Both the position numbers and the translations under genes were made by a program. From UBA1738 sp045538755 (GTDB lineage Bacteria; Bacillota; Clostridia; UBA1381): a DNA stretch of 64,000 bases. Of the stretch, positions 17,236 through 26,179 are shown piece after piece; the stretch's first letter is position 1; each line of letters begins with the position of its first letter. Under the pieces are notes generated by a model. That model searched no databases. It saw nothing but the letters and a program-made list of their open reading frames with translations, and was not told where the DNA came from. Location: contig JAZQEC010000002.1 of assembly GCA_045538755.1 (NCBI GenBank), forward strand, positions 1 through 64,000, given 5' to 3'.

Positions 17236-17291
17236 GAAAAATTAAAACAAATTTTACAAATTTTAAAACTTAATAAATGAAATGGTATTTA

Positions 17292-18404
17292 TTAGGATAC
17301 TTTAAGTGATTTTAGTATTTCATATGCGACTGGATGAACAGGAAATCCTCGATTTTCATTAAAGGAAATCGTCCGCTCTATGCAGTAGCGAAGTGCCTTG
17401 TCAATATCTGAAAAAGCGAGTTGGCGCAAGGTATCTGAGTCAGGGAATTTGCGCCCGGGCTCCGCCAGGTCTGCAACAAACACGATTTTTTCAAGAAGAC
17501 TCATATTTTTTCTTCCGATAGTATGCCAGCGGATTGCGTCAATGACTTCGGGATCTGTGATTCCAAATTCGCATTTTGCGGTTTCTGCACCTAATTTTGC
17601 GTGAACAAGCCCGATGTTTTCCTTTTCAAAAGCATCAAGTTCAACCTCGAGGTCATCGCACCTTTCGTAAGGCGAATCCAAATTTTTTGCATTATCGTGT
17701 AAAAGCCCTGCTATTTCGGCTTTTTTCACGTCTGCACCAAAAATTTCTGCCATTTTAGCGGCAGTATCGCGAACACCCAGACTATGTGCAAATCTCTCTG
17801 GTGACAGCATCGACTTTAATTTTTTTTCAAAGTCCTGATGCGGCGCATAGAGGTTGTTGCGCTTTATAAATTGACTTACTTCGTTAGGCACAAGGTGAGA
17901 GATATCATCGCCGTTTTTTAGCATTTGTCGGATTTTCGTCGATGAAATTTCTATCTTTTCGCCATGAATGACCTTTGCAAAGTCGGATTGTATTGTTCCG
18001 CCTGTGCGGTCATAGACCAAAATAGTGCAAAGCTTTAAAATTTCTTCAGGCTTATACCATTTATCAAAATCACGCAGAGAATCTCCGCCAATTATGAAAA
18101 AAATCTCATCATCAGGGTATAGCTCTTTAAAATAGAGAAGAGTGTTTAAGGTATAGGAATATTCCTGCCGAGTAGTTTCCCAGTCACAAGGCTCAAAGCC
18201 TTCAATTCCCTTAATTGCGCGCTTTACCATAATATGACGGATTTTCGCATCAAGTATCTTTTGTTCTTTTTTATGAGGCGGATTTCCGCTTGTCAAAAAT
18301 ATCACCTTTTGGAGGTGATATTCTTGCATTGCATTTTGTGCCATTTTAATATGTCCGTTATGAATTGGGTCGAAGGTCCCGCCCATAATACCTAATCGTC
18401 TCAT
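17292..18404 (-). CDS. nadD: fused NaMN adenylyltransferase and HD-domain (YqeK) protein
   Basis: 370-residue fusion. Residues about 1-190 are NadD, which adenylates nicotinate mononucleotide in NAD synthesis: GGTFDPIHNGH nucleotide motif, SGNPPHK, and the ISSTKIR motif. Residues about 195-370 are a YqeK-type HD domain with H-S-L-G-V, GLLHDNAKN and a late D-L-A-E-P-G-R, a family characterised as symmetrical Ap4A hydrolase. In Bacillus these are two adjacent genes; the fusion is known in some Clostridia. The start overlaps yhbY by 4 bases. Confidence 0.93.
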   Translation of the reverse strand: MRRLGIMGGTFDPIHNGHIKMAQNAMQEYHLQKVIFLTSGNPPHKKEQKILDAKIRHIMVKRAIKGIEGFEPCDWETTRQEYSYTLNTLLYFKELYPDDEIFFIIGGDSLRDFDKWYKPEEILKLCTILVYDRTGGTIQSDFAKVIHGEKIEISSTKIRQMLKNGDDISHLVPNEVSQFIKRNNLYAPHQDFEKKLKSMLSPERFAHSLGVRDTAAKMAEIFGADVKKAEIAGLLHDNAKNLDSPYERCDDLEVELDAFEKENIGLVHAKLGAETAKCEFGITDPEVIDAIRWHTIGRKNMSLLEKIVFVADLAEPGRKFPDSDTLRQLAFSDIDKALRYCIERTISFNENRGFPVHPVAYEILKSLKVS

Positions 18405-18703
18405 TTTTTTGGTAATTCAATCTTTCTGTTTTTGATATTTTTTGCCTGCTTGTAAAGCACAAACTTTGAGCCAATCGCTTGTACAGGCTCTGCCCGTAGC
18501 AGCTCGGCAATTTCATTTGCCGCAGGCTTTGTATCTAAAAGTGCAGTTTCTAAAATATGCACCTTTATAAGCTCACGAGCTTCCAGCGCATTTGCAAGTT
18601 GGGATATAAGCTCTTCAGTTACTCCGCTTTTTCCTATCTGGAAAATCGGGTCAATTCCGTTCGCAAGACCCCTTAAGTATGCACGTTGTTTACTTGTAAT
18701 CAT
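18401..18703 (-). CDS. yhbY: CRM-domain RNA-binding protein YhbY
   Basis: 100-residue single CRM domain protein associated with pre-50S ribosome maturation. It shows LRGLANGIDPIFQIGKSGVT, the signature GxxG loop region, and the ALEARELIKVHIL strand-helix. It precedes nadD with a 4-base overlap, the conserved yhbY-nadD-yqeK order of Firmicutes. AAAGGATAT precedes the start. Confidence 0.93.
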   Translation of the reverse strand: MITSKQRAYLRGLANGIDPIFQIGKSGVTEELISQLANALEARELIKVHILETALLDTKPAANEIAELLRAEPVQAIGSKFVLYKQAKNIKNRKIELPKK

Positions 18704-18733
18704 ACAAATATATCCTTTCCTGTTTTTAAGATT

Positions 18734-20557
18734 TTATGAACGTGCTTTTGCTTTTGCACGAAGATCGGTTTTCAAAATACGTTTTCTCATTCGAAGGTGA
18801 TTTGGAGTAACCTCTAAAAGCTCATCGTCTGCGATAAAATCAAGGCACTGTTCAAGAGACATTTCCTTTGCAGGAACGAGCTTTAAAGCGTCGTCAGAGC
18901 CTGATGCACGGGTATTTGTTGCGTGTTTTTTCTTACATACATTTACGGTGATATCCTCAATTCTTGAGTTTTCGCCGACAATCATTCCTTCATAAACGTC
19001 AACGCCGGCTCCTATAAAGAGTGTGCCGCGCTCTTGTGCATTAAACAGACCGTAAGTGATACTTGAGCCGTTTTCCCAAGCAATTAGCGCACCTCGGTTT
19101 CTTGGCTGAATATCACCCTTATAAGGCTCATAGTTTTCTAAAATGCTGTTGATAATACCCATACCTTTTGTAGCTGTAAGCATTTCGCTGCGGTATCCGA
19201 TTAAACCGCGTGACGGAATCAAAAATTCGAGTCTTGTATAGCTTTGTGCCGTAGGCTCCATATTTACCATTTCGCCTTTTCTTGCGATAACACTGTCCAT
19301 GATAACTCCGGTGAATTCTTCCGGAACGTCAACTGTCAAGCGTTCAATCGGCTCGCACTTTACACCATCAATTTCTTTATAAATAACAACAGGGTTTGAA
19401 ACCTGAAATTCATAGCCTTCACGACGCATATTTTCGATTAAAACAGAAAGATGAAGCTCGCCTCTGCCTGAAACAACAAATGCCTCTGTTGAGTCTGTTT
19501 CGGTAACTTTTAGACTGATATTTGAGTCAAGCTCTCTAAAAAGTCTGTCGCGAAGGTGACGTGATGTAACGAACTTTCCGTCTTTTCCTGCAAACGGAGA
19601 ATCGTTTACGCTGAAAGTCATTGACAAAACAGGTTCATCAATCTTTACAAACGGAAGCGGCTCCGGATTATTAACATCGCAAAGAGTATCGCCGATGTTT
19701 ATGTCGGTAATTCCCGAAATTGCAACCATATCGCCGGCTCCAACCTCGTCGGTAACTTCCTTTTTAAGTCCGTCAAAGGTGTATAGCTTAACAGCTCTGC
19801 CGTGAACTTTTTTGCCGTCGGCTTTACATAAAATTAGCGGCATACCGGTTTTAACCTTACCTCTTTGAATTTTGCCGACAGCGATTCTGCCGGTATATTC
19901 GTCGTAGTCAATATTCGAAACAAGCATCTGGAACGGCCCGTCATCCTCACAGTCAGGGCACGGGATTTCGTTTTGAATAAGCTCAAACATTTCACGAAGG
20001 TCGCTGTTCGGACGCTCGGGGCTATACTCTGCGGTTGCCCAACCGTCTCTGCCTGATGCGAAAATTACAGGAGTATCAATCTGTTCTTCGGTTGCACCTA
20101 AGTCGATAAACAGGTCAAGCACTTCGTCAACGACCTCATAAGGTCTTGCGTTAGGACGGTCAACCTTGTTTACGACAATAATTGGCTTTAAGTCAAGCGC
20201 TAAAGCTTTTGAAAGAACGAAACGTGTCTGTGGCATACAGCCCTCGAATGCGTCAACCAAAAGAAGAACGCCGTCTGCCATTTCAAGACCTCGTTCAACC
20301 TCGCCGCCGAAGTCTGCGTGCCCTGGTGTATCGATGATATTTATTTTTGTGTCCTTATACCTTAAAGATGTGTTTTTAGCCAGAATTGTAATTCCGCGTT
20401 CACGCTCTAAGTCATTTGAGTCCATTACACGCTCGGCAACCTGCTCGTTTTCGCGGAAAATTCCGCTTTGACGAAGCATTGCGTCAACTAGTGTTGTTTT
20501 GCCGTGGTCAACGTGCGCAATTATAGCTATATTTCTTATGTTTTCACGATTTGTCAT
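18734..20557 (-). CDS. typA: ribosome-associated translational GTPase TypA/BipA
   Basis: 607-residue TypA/BipA with G-domain motifs AHVDHGKTT, DTPGH and NKVD near the N-terminus, two beta-barrel/elongation-factor domains, and the family C-terminal region ending in RMRKRILKT. It binds 70S ribosomes and is linked to 50S assembly and stress growth. The start chosen is the ATG behind TTGGAGGATTTTCA; an ATG 27 bases upstream would place this binding site inside the gene. Complete. Confidence 0.95.
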   Translation of the reverse strand: MTNRENIRNIAIIAHVDHGKTTLVDAMLRQSGIFRENEQVAERVMDSNDLERERGITILAKNTSLRYKDTKINIIDTPGHADFGGEVERGLEMADGVLLLVDAFEGCMPQTRFVLSKALALDLKPIIVVNKVDRPNARPYEVVDEVLDLFIDLGATEEQIDTPVIFASGRDGWATAEYSPERPNSDLREMFELIQNEIPCPDCEDDGPFQMLVSNIDYDEYTGRIAVGKIQRGKVKTGMPLILCKADGKKVHGRAVKLYTFDGLKKEVTDEVGAGDMVAISGITDINIGDTLCDVNNPEPLPFVKIDEPVLSMTFSVNDSPFAGKDGKFVTSRHLRDRLFRELDSNISLKVTETDSTEAFVVSGRGELHLSVLIENMRREGYEFQVSNPVVIYKEIDGVKCEPIERLTVDVPEEFTGVIMDSVIARKGEMVNMEPTAQSYTRLEFLIPSRGLIGYRSEMLTATKGMGIINSILENYEPYKGDIQPRNRGALIAWENGSSITYGLFNAQERGTLFIGAGVDVYEGMIVGENSRIEDITVNVCKKKHATNTRASGSDDALKLVPAKEMSLEQCLDFIADDELLEVTPNHLRMRKRILKTDLRAKAKARS

Positions 20558-20635
20558 TGAAAATCCTCCAATTAAATTCGACATTCTTTTCTTATTTTAA
20601 CACATTTTCCGTATTTATACAATAGCAATAATGAC

Positions 20636-20666
20636 AAAAAACAGAAGTTTAATACTTCTGTTTTTT
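20636..20666 (-). terminator. intrinsic terminator of the SLH/M15 gene
   Basis: AAAAAACAGAAGT paired with its complement around a TTAAT loop, with T-runs in both directions. It lies just downstream of the peptidase gene and upstream of typA. Confidence 0.85.
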
Positions 20667-20691
20667 GCTGCATATATCTTAAATTAACAAA

Positions 20692-22113
20692 TTATTTCCC
20701 CAAATATGAAAAGTGCATATAATCACGAAGATTTTTCCAGTTACCACCCCATGTCCAGCCGTATTTCGAAAAAGCCTTAACAACCGAACCGTCGGCTGGG
20801 ATTGAATATGGGTTCTCGTATGGCTTCCAGAAGCTTCCTACAATCGCCTGTCCTGACGGATAACAATAGTAATTTTCATCAAAATTGATATCGATGCAGG
20901 TTCCGTAGCTGTGCTGTGAAACGCTGCCGAAAGCAGTCTGTCTAAAGCTGTATCCGCCTACATCCTTAATCGGGAACTTTTCAGGTGCGTGATATATTTC
21001 GTTAAAAATTTTCACAACCTCGTCTGCCAGATTACGGTTTACCGTAAGGTACATTGTTGACGAATACTTTTCGCCGTTTTGACCTAATTTCCAGACAGGA
21101 ATCTTAATGTTGGTCATATTGTAGTCGGCTTCGGCTTTGGTTGTAAAGGGTACTCCGTTTGGGAAAACGCGCTTATATCTGCCTTCCAGAGATGTAATTA
21201 CGTTTATATTTTCTTTGTCTGTACCGTAATAGACGTCCACAGAGTCAGAAAATACAACTATTTCATCACTTATTCTTGCACCGACTAAAATGTTGTACTC
21301 CTTGTTGTAAGGAAGGTTAGCTGAAGTTAAATCAATAGAATTTGCTGTTGTGGCATTGCTGTATGCGTGAAAATGAGCTGCGTCTTTTACGACGACAACG
21401 TATTCTTTTGCGTTATCAATCTTTGACCATGTAAAGGCAAATCTATCCGAAAGAGTCATACCGTCATGTAGGTCTGTGATTTCAGGCTGTGTATAGAAAA
21501 CCTTGTTGTCACAAAAAACTTCAAATGCACGGTTTATAATGGCGATTGCCTGTTCTCTTGTGGCAGTACCTTTGGGAAGAAGCTGATTTTCCGAAACACC
21601 GTTAATTATCTTATATTTAACGGATTTTGCAATATCGGCAGCTGCCCAGTCATCTGTATCACCGAAGTCATCAAACCGTATCAGCTTTTCAAACTCTTCC
21701 ATTGTTATATGTGCGTCTTTGTCAGCCGCATTTATGGTGCGCATAACCATTTTTGCCATTTCCTGACGAGTTATTGGATCGTCGGGATAAAACGCTGTCG
21801 GAGTCTTTCCGTTTACGACACCCAGACTGTATGCTGCCAAAATTGATTCGTTGTCGGTGTCGGTAAAGGGATTATCCAAGATTTTTGGAGGAACTCCTTC
21901 AATAATCTTGTAAAGATTCATTACCGCTTCACAAAATTCCACACGGGTAATTCTGTCTGTTAATCTGTGAGATACTATGCTCGTGGGTATTAATCCTGCA
22001 GTGTTTGCCGCTTCGTATTCGGGGACTGCCCAGTCGGACAAGTGTTTAGCACTCACACTCGATGCGGAAAAAGCAAGCACGGCACATAATACCGGAATAA
22101 AAATCTTTTTCAC
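20692..22113 (-). CDS. SLH-domain surface protein with M15-type D-Ala-D-Ala peptidase domain
   Basis: 473 residues with a signal peptide (VKKIFIPVLCAVLAFSASSVSA), about three SLH repeats (residues 25-200; for example FYPDDPITRQEMAKMVMR), a fibronectin-like module (about 210-300) and a C-terminal M15 domain with the zinc-site patterns SQHSYGTCIDIN (H-x-x-G-x-x-x-D) and RDYMHFSY. It probably trims peptidoglycan cross-links while bound to wall polymers through SLH. The start is a GTG ten bases from AAAGG; an upstream TTG was rejected because it overlaps the binding site. Single gene with its own terminator. Confidence 0.85.
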   Translation of the reverse strand: MKKIFIPVLCAVLAFSASSVSAKHLSDWAVPEYEAANTAGLIPTSIVSHRLTDRITRVEFCEAVMNLYKIIEGVPPKILDNPFTDTDNESILAAYSLGVVNGKTPTAFYPDDPITRQEMAKMVMRTINAADKDAHITMEEFEKLIRFDDFGDTDDWAAADIAKSVKYKIINGVSENQLLPKGTATREQAIAIINRAFEVFCDNKVFYTQPEITDLHDGMTLSDRFAFTWSKIDNAKEYVVVVKDAAHFHAYSNATTANSIDLTSANLPYNKEYNILVGARISDEIVVFSDSVDVYYGTDKENINVITSLEGRYKRVFPNGVPFTTKAEADYNMTNIKIPVWKLGQNGEKYSSTMYLTVNRNLADEVVKIFNEIYHAPEKFPIKDVGGYSFRQTAFGSVSQHSYGTCIDINFDENYYCYPSGQAIVGSFWKPYENPYSIPADGSVVKAFSKYGWTWGGNWKNLRDYMHFSYLGK

Positions 22114-22296
22114 AATATCCAAACCTTTCAAAAATTTTTACTTCACGAGTATAACATATAAATATTAAGGTTTAATGATGATTTTGTAAAGAAACTGTTA
22201 ATAATGTTGAGAGACGTATTTTTTAAGAAAATACTGGACAAAACGATGTTTTTATGTTGCAGTAATTTGGCACTGCGTGTTATGCGTAATGTCATA

Positions 22297-22341
22297 AAAG
22301 AACTGCACATTTTTAATTTTGGCTTACTTTAAAATGTGCAG
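22297..22341 (-). terminator. terminator after the thioesterase gene
   Basis: CTGCACATTTT and its complement form a hairpin at 22303-22341, followed on the minus strand by TTCTTTT. Between it and the thioesterase stop, 22344-22392 holds more inverted-repeat potential (CTGTC...GACAG enclosing smaller pairs). That could be part of the 3' end or a small structured RNA. Confidence 0.6.
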
Positions 22342-22399
22342 GAGTCACTGTCTGGCAAATGTCGAACGCACGTTACGGCGAACTGACAGCATGGGCTTT

Positions 22400-22813
22400 T
22401 TATTTTTCAACCATACTTTCAAATACCTCGCAAAGCTGCGGATTTTTCTTTTTCATTGAAACAACTCTACCACTTTCGCTCAAAAAACAATGTGAGCTTT
22501 CGCCTGTTGCATAAAGGTCGCCCGTTTCGGGATTGGTAACGGTATAGAAAAAGCTGTGCTTTACGTTGCCGAATTCTTTTAGATGAAGTGTAACCTTGAC
22601 AGTTTCGCCGAATTCTACCGAGCGCTTATACTGGCATGAAACCGAAAGTACAGGGCAAATAAAGCCTGCATCTTCGATTGACTTATACGGATAGCCGATT
22701 TTATCCATCAGCTCAAGCCGTGCTTCTTCAAACCAGCGTATGTAATTTGAGTGATGTACAACACCCATTTTATCTGTTTCATAATACTGAACTTTCCGTA
22801 AATATTCGTACAT
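22400..22813 (-). CDS. acyl-CoA thioesterase, YbgC/4HBT hot-dog family
   Basis: 137-residue hot-dog fold protein. The N-terminal V-Q-Y-Y-E-T-D-K-M-G-V-V-H-H-S-N-Y motif carries the catalytic aspartate and the family signature. YbgC-type enzymes hydrolyse short acyl-CoAs or acyl-ACP; the substrate here is unknown. AAAGGAG precedes the ATG. It is divergent from alaX, with back-to-back promoters between them. Confidence 0.9.
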   Translation of the reverse strand: MYEYLRKVQYYETDKMGVVHHSNYIRWFEEARLELMDKIGYPYKSIEDAGFICPVLSVSCQYKRSVEFGETVKVTLHLKEFGNVKHSFFYTVTNPETGDLYATGESSHCFLSESGRVVSMKKKNPQLCEVFESMVEK

Positions 22814-22842
22814 ATTTTTATCTCCTTTAAAATATTATCTAC

Positions 22843-22870
22843 ATTATAGCACTTTGGTATAAAAAATCAA
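22843..22870 (-). promoter_or_regulatory. promoter of the thioesterase gene
   Basis: On the minus strand TTGATT, 16-bp spacer, TATAAT. It abuts the divergent alaX promoter. Confidence 0.6.
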
Positions 22871-22874
22871 GTAT

Positions 22875-22903
22875 TTGACGAATATGAAACATTGTATTAT
22901 AAT
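22875..22903 (+). promoter_or_regulatory. promoter of alaX
   Basis: TTGACG (22875-22880), 17-bp spacer, TATAAT (22898-22903); 31 bases before the start codon. Confidence 0.75.
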
Positions 22904-22934
22904 GTAGAAAAGACAAAAAATTGCGAGGTGCGAA

Positions 22935-24077
22935 ATGATTAAATTATATGATGAGGACAGTTATATAAAGGAGTTTTTGGGAGTTGTTACGGCTTGTGAA
23001 AAGAAAGACTCAGGGTTTTATGTAACACTTGACAAGACTGCATTTTTTCCAACAGCCGGCGGTCAGGACTGCGATACGGGGACGATTGACGGCGAAAGAG
23101 TTTTGAGTGTAGGAATTGAAAATGATGAGGTTTTTCATATTTTGAAAAATCCTGTTGATGTAGGGAAGACTGTTTTAGGGAAAATCGACTGGGACGCAAG
23201 GTTTCGGAAAATGCAGCATCATTCGGCGGAGCATATTGTATCAGGGTTTGCACATACGCTTTTTGCTGCTGAAAATGTGGGCTTTCATCTGAGCGATAAG
23301 GAAGTTACGATTGATTATGACAAGGTTTTATCCTTTGAAGACGTTTTAAGGCTTGAGTTTGCAGCAAATGAGGCGATTTGGAAGAATATCAGAATAACCG
23401 CACAATATCCCGACGACGATGAGCTTAAAAAAATCGAATATCGCAGCAAATTAGAGCTTACCGAAAACGTGAGAATTGTAACTATTGACGGAATTGACAC
23501 TTGTGCCTGCTGTGCTCCGCACCTTCATACAACGGGCGAAATAGGTATTATCAAGCTAAAAGACCTAATGCATCACAGAGGCGGAGTGCGGCTTCGAATG
23601 ATTTGCGGAGCTGACGCACTTCTGGATTATCAGAACAAATATGAAAATGCACTTCGCATCTCAAATCTTTTGTCGGCAAAACAGGACGAGATTGCAGACA
23701 GCACTGAAAGAATTATGACAGAGCTCACCGATGTAAAACAAAAAAATGCCGCACTTTCAAAAAAGCTGGCTGCCCAAAAAGCAGAAACCATACCTTGTTC
23801 AGACGGAAACATCTGTGTTTTTGAAGATGATTTAGACATAGATGGCATCAGGCACTTAGCAAACGAAGGCAAGAAAAAATGTAGCATTTTTGCAGTGTTG
23901 TCGGGAAATAATAAGTCAGGTTACAGTTATATTATCGCATCGGAAAAAGTAAATTTAAGAGAGGTTGCAAAGGACGCAAATCAATCTCTTTCAGGCAGAG
24001 GCGGAGGAAGAGAAGATATGATTCAAGGTTTTTTTAAAGCTGAGAAATCGGAAATTATAAAATATTTTGCAAACTAA
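22935..24077 (+). CDS. alaX: AlaX-type alanyl-tRNA editing protein with DHHA1 domain
   Basis: 380-residue free-standing editing factor that hydrolyses mischarged Ser-tRNA(Ala) or Gly-tRNA(Ala). It has an N-terminal beta-barrel segment (FFPTAGGQDCD), the editing core with zinc ligands HHSAEH and C-x-x-x-H in CACCAPH, a coiled-coil linker (about 235-285) and a C-terminal DHHA1-like domain ending in GRGGGREDM. This long form is AlaX-L-like. AGGTGCGAA precedes the ATG. Complete. Confidence 0.93.
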   Translation: MIKLYDEDSYIKEFLGVVTACEKKDSGFYVTLDKTAFFPTAGGQDCDTGTIDGERVLSVGIENDEVFHILKNPVDVGKTVLGKIDWDARFRKMQHHSAEHIVSGFAHTLFAAENVGFHLSDKEVTIDYDKVLSFEDVLRLEFAANEAIWKNIRITAQYPDDDELKKIEYRSKLELTENVRIVTIDGIDTCACCAPHLHTTGEIGIIKLKDLMHHRGGVRLRMICGADALLDYQNKYENALRISNLLSAKQDEIADSTERIMTELTDVKQKNAALSKKLAAQKAETIPCSDGNICVFEDDLDIDGIRHLANEGKKKCSIFAVLSGNNKSGYSYIIASEKVNLREVAKDANQSLSGRGGGREDMIQGFFKAEKSEIIKYFAN

Positions 24078-24107
24078 AAATCAGGGACTTTATGAGCCCC
24101 TGATTTT
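24076..24107. terminator. bidirectional terminator, alaX / methyltransferase
   Basis: AAAATCAGGG and its complement close a short loop between two convergent genes, with A/T runs on both sides. Confidence 0.85.
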
Positions 24108-24849
24108 ACTTTGCAACAAAAACAATTCGCATATCGTCTTTTTTGGGTTTTTCAAAAGTCAGCGGTGAATATGCATCAACCTGTGAAAAGCCTGCTGCCA
24201 AAAAGATTTTTCTGATTTCATCTTCTTTGTATGCGCGCTGAAGATGCCTTTCGCCAAAACGGTCATAGCCGGTTTTTGTTTTCACAAAAAAGTTCAGGTA
24301 CATTTCGCACATTTTTGTGTTCTCGTAAAACTTATTTTCCCAGGCATAAAAAACTCCATCGCCATCGTGGATAAATGTGTTGTCCCCGATGTAAGTTTTC
24401 AGCTTATACTCGCTGCTCAAATCGAAAATAAAAAGTCCGTCAGGCTCTAAAAAGCAGGTTTTTATTCGCTTTGCAATCTTGTAAAGTGAGTTGGGATTTA
24501 AAATGTAGTTAAATCCGTCAATCATACATAAAAAAGCGTCACAGCTTCCGAAAAGGTCAAGCTTTTTTAAGTCCTGCTCTAAAAACATAACGTCAAGCCC
24601 TTTATCCGCCGCTTTGTCTCTTGCGATGGAGAGCATATCAAACGACTTGTCAACCCCAATCATTTCGTAGCCTCGTGCAGAAAGAGGAAGAGTCATATTC
24701 CCTGTTCCGCAGGCAAGGTCGCAGACAAGATGCGGATTTTTGCCGTATCTGTCAAATAAGTTTTCGATGTAGTCCGCCCACTCTGCGTAACTTATGTCAC
24801 TGTTCATCAGTCCGTCATAAAGCTGTGCAAATTTTGTATAGCTGTTCAT
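24106..24849 (-). CDS. class I SAM-dependent methyltransferase
   Basis: 247 residues. Motif I reads VCDLACGTGNM near residue 45, followed by the acidic loop GVDKSFDML and a D-A-F-L-C-M-I-D-G-F-N-Y motif IV region. The start chosen is ATG 24849 behind GGTGG; an ATG 12 bases upstream is possible. The substrate cannot be told; the fold is shared by small-molecule, RNA and protein methylases. Stand-alone gene. Confidence 0.85.
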   Translation of the reverse strand: MNSYTKFAQLYDGLMNSDISYAEWADYIENLFDRYGKNPHLVCDLACGTGNMTLPLSARGYEMIGVDKSFDMLSIARDKAADKGLDVMFLEQDLKKLDLFGSCDAFLCMIDGFNYILNPNSLYKIAKRIKTCFLEPDGLFIFDLSSEYKLKTYIGDNTFIHDGDGVFYAWENKFYENTKMCEMYLNFFVKTKTGYDRFGERHLQRAYKEDEIRKIFLAAGFSQVDAYSPLTFEKPKKDDMRIVFVAK

Positions 24850-24974
24850 ATTATCCACCATTTTCTAAATCTTCTTATCGGTATTTTATCATTTTAAACA
24901 CGCAATGTAAAGAATAATATTATATAAATTTGCAAGAATATTTATAAAAGCAAGATTAGTAGAAGGAGAGAGCT

Positions 24975-25610
24975 ATGCTTATATTGCTCATAAGAACACT
25001 TATTTTGTATATTTTGGTAGTGGTGTCGATAAGGATTATGGGAAAGCGGCAGATTGGCGAAATGCAACCGTCCGAGCTGGTTGTTGCAATTATGATTTCA
25101 GACCTTGCCTCAGTTCCCATGCAAGCGATTGATATTCCGCTTGTTACGGGAATTATCCCTGTACTGACCTTGATTGTCGGCGAGGTCGTTATGTCCTTTG
25201 TAAGCCTTAAAAGCAAAAGATGCAGAAAGTATATAACGGGCGAACCGAGTATTGTTGTTTATAAAGGTCATATTAATGAGGGTGAGCTTGAACGACTGAG
25301 ATTTAATCTTAACGATTTAATGGAGCAGCTCAGGCTTTCAGGATGCCCTGATGTATCCGAGGTGCAGGTTGCGGTTTTGGAAACAAACGGACAGCTAAGC
25401 GTCATTGAAAAGCACAAAGGCCCTGAAGAACTTCCGTATATGTTGATATCGGACGGAGAAGTAAACAGAAGCGAGCTTGAACGTGCAGGTAAAAACAAGG
25501 AATGGCTTAAAAAGCAGATAAACGGTGATTTTAAGGATATTTTTATTGCATCGCTTGACTATTCCGGAAAGCTTTTTGTGCAGAAAAAAGGAGAACGTGA
25601 TAAGAAGTGA
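24975..25610 (+). CDS. DUF421 (YetF-like) membrane protein
   Basis: 211 residues: three N-terminal membrane helices (about 1-75) with the family motif R-I-M-G-K-R-Q-I-G-E-M-Q-P-S-E-L, then a cytoplasmic alpha/beta DUF421 domain containing a G-x-P-S-I-V-V-Y-K-G-H-I-N strand. AAGGAGAGAG precedes the ATG. Function is unknown; Bacillus relatives include YetF and YcaP, some linked to sporulation. It is coupled to the next gene through a GTGA overlap, a common DUF421-DUF4363 pairing. Confidence 0.88.
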   Translation: MLILLIRTLILYILVVVSIRIMGKRQIGEMQPSELVVAIMISDLASVPMQAIDIPLVTGIIPVLTLIVGEVVMSFVSLKSKRCRKYITGEPSIVVYKGHINEGELERLRFNLNDLMEQLRLSGCPDVSEVQVAVLETNGQLSVIEKHKGPEELPYMLISDGEVNRSELERAGKNKEWLKKQINGDFKDIFIASLDYSGKLFVQKKGERDKK

Positions 25611-25987
25611 GGACTTTTATAATAGCATTGATAATCGCAGGTGTGCTTGTAGGCGGAGGACTGCTTTTTAATTTCAGTATCGACAGCCTTGCAAACGAAC
25701 TTATGGCTGAGTGCGACAAAATATATGAGCTGATTGATGAAGAAAGCTTTGATGATGCGACAGAGAATATTTCAAAAATGGAGGAGTATATAGACAAGAA
25801 AAAAATACTTCTTGCATCGGTTATAAATCATGAAAATATCGACGATATAGAGCTTTGTATATCCGAACTTCAGGGATATACCGATAAAAAAATAGCATTT
25901 GAGGCACACGTAAGATGCAGAAAATTAAAGCATCTTTTGGAGCATCTGCCGGCAAATTATATGGTAACTCTTCAAAACGTGCTTTAG
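25607..25987 (+). CDS. DUF4363 single-pass membrane protein
   Basis: 126 residues with one N-terminal membrane helix (FIIALIIAGVLVGGGLLF) and an amphipathic helical remainder. It matches the DUF4363 proteins that accompany DUF421 genes. It starts at GTG 25607, overlapping the DUF421 stop by 4 bases. Role unknown; it likely sits beside DUF421 in the membrane. Confidence 0.82.
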   Translation: MRTFIIALIIAGVLVGGGLLFNFSIDSLANELMAECDKIYELIDEESFDDATENISKMEEYIDKKKILLASVINHENIDDIELCISELQGYTDKKIAFEAHVRCRKLKHLLEHLPANYMVTLQNVL

Positions 25988-26059
25988 GCCAAAATCTAAA
26001 GAATATCGAGAATATTGTGCATATTTTTTTAGGGAAAGTGCATACTTAAAATATAGTAT

Positions 26060-26136
26060 GCAAAGAGCATGCTATCATTTACCCTTTTATCATATATACC
26101 ACCACAAAAATACACCTCTTATGAGGTGTATTTTTG
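26060..26136 (+). ncRNA. candidate small RNA or 3' UTR with a TACCCTTTTATC motif
   Basis: The motif TACCCTTTTATC lies at 26080-26091, followed by a strong intrinsic terminator (13-bp stem, arms 26106-26118 and 26123-26135). A hairpin TGCATACT/AGTATGCA lies upstream (26039-26060). The same 12-base motif precedes the terminator of the candidate sRNA at 28577-28652. A separate promoter is weak here, so this could instead be the 3' end of the DUF421-DUF4363 transcript. The terminator itself is secure. Confidence 0.45.
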
Positions 26137-26140
26137 CGTA

Positions 26141-26170
26141 AAAAAACCGCCCCGGAATTTTCGGAGCGGT
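26141..26170 (-). terminator. terminator of the NhaC gene
   Basis: ACCGCTCCG/CGGGGCGGT hairpin with a T-run on the minus strand, ten bases after the stop codon. Confidence 0.85.
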
Positions 26171-26179
26171 AAGATATGT

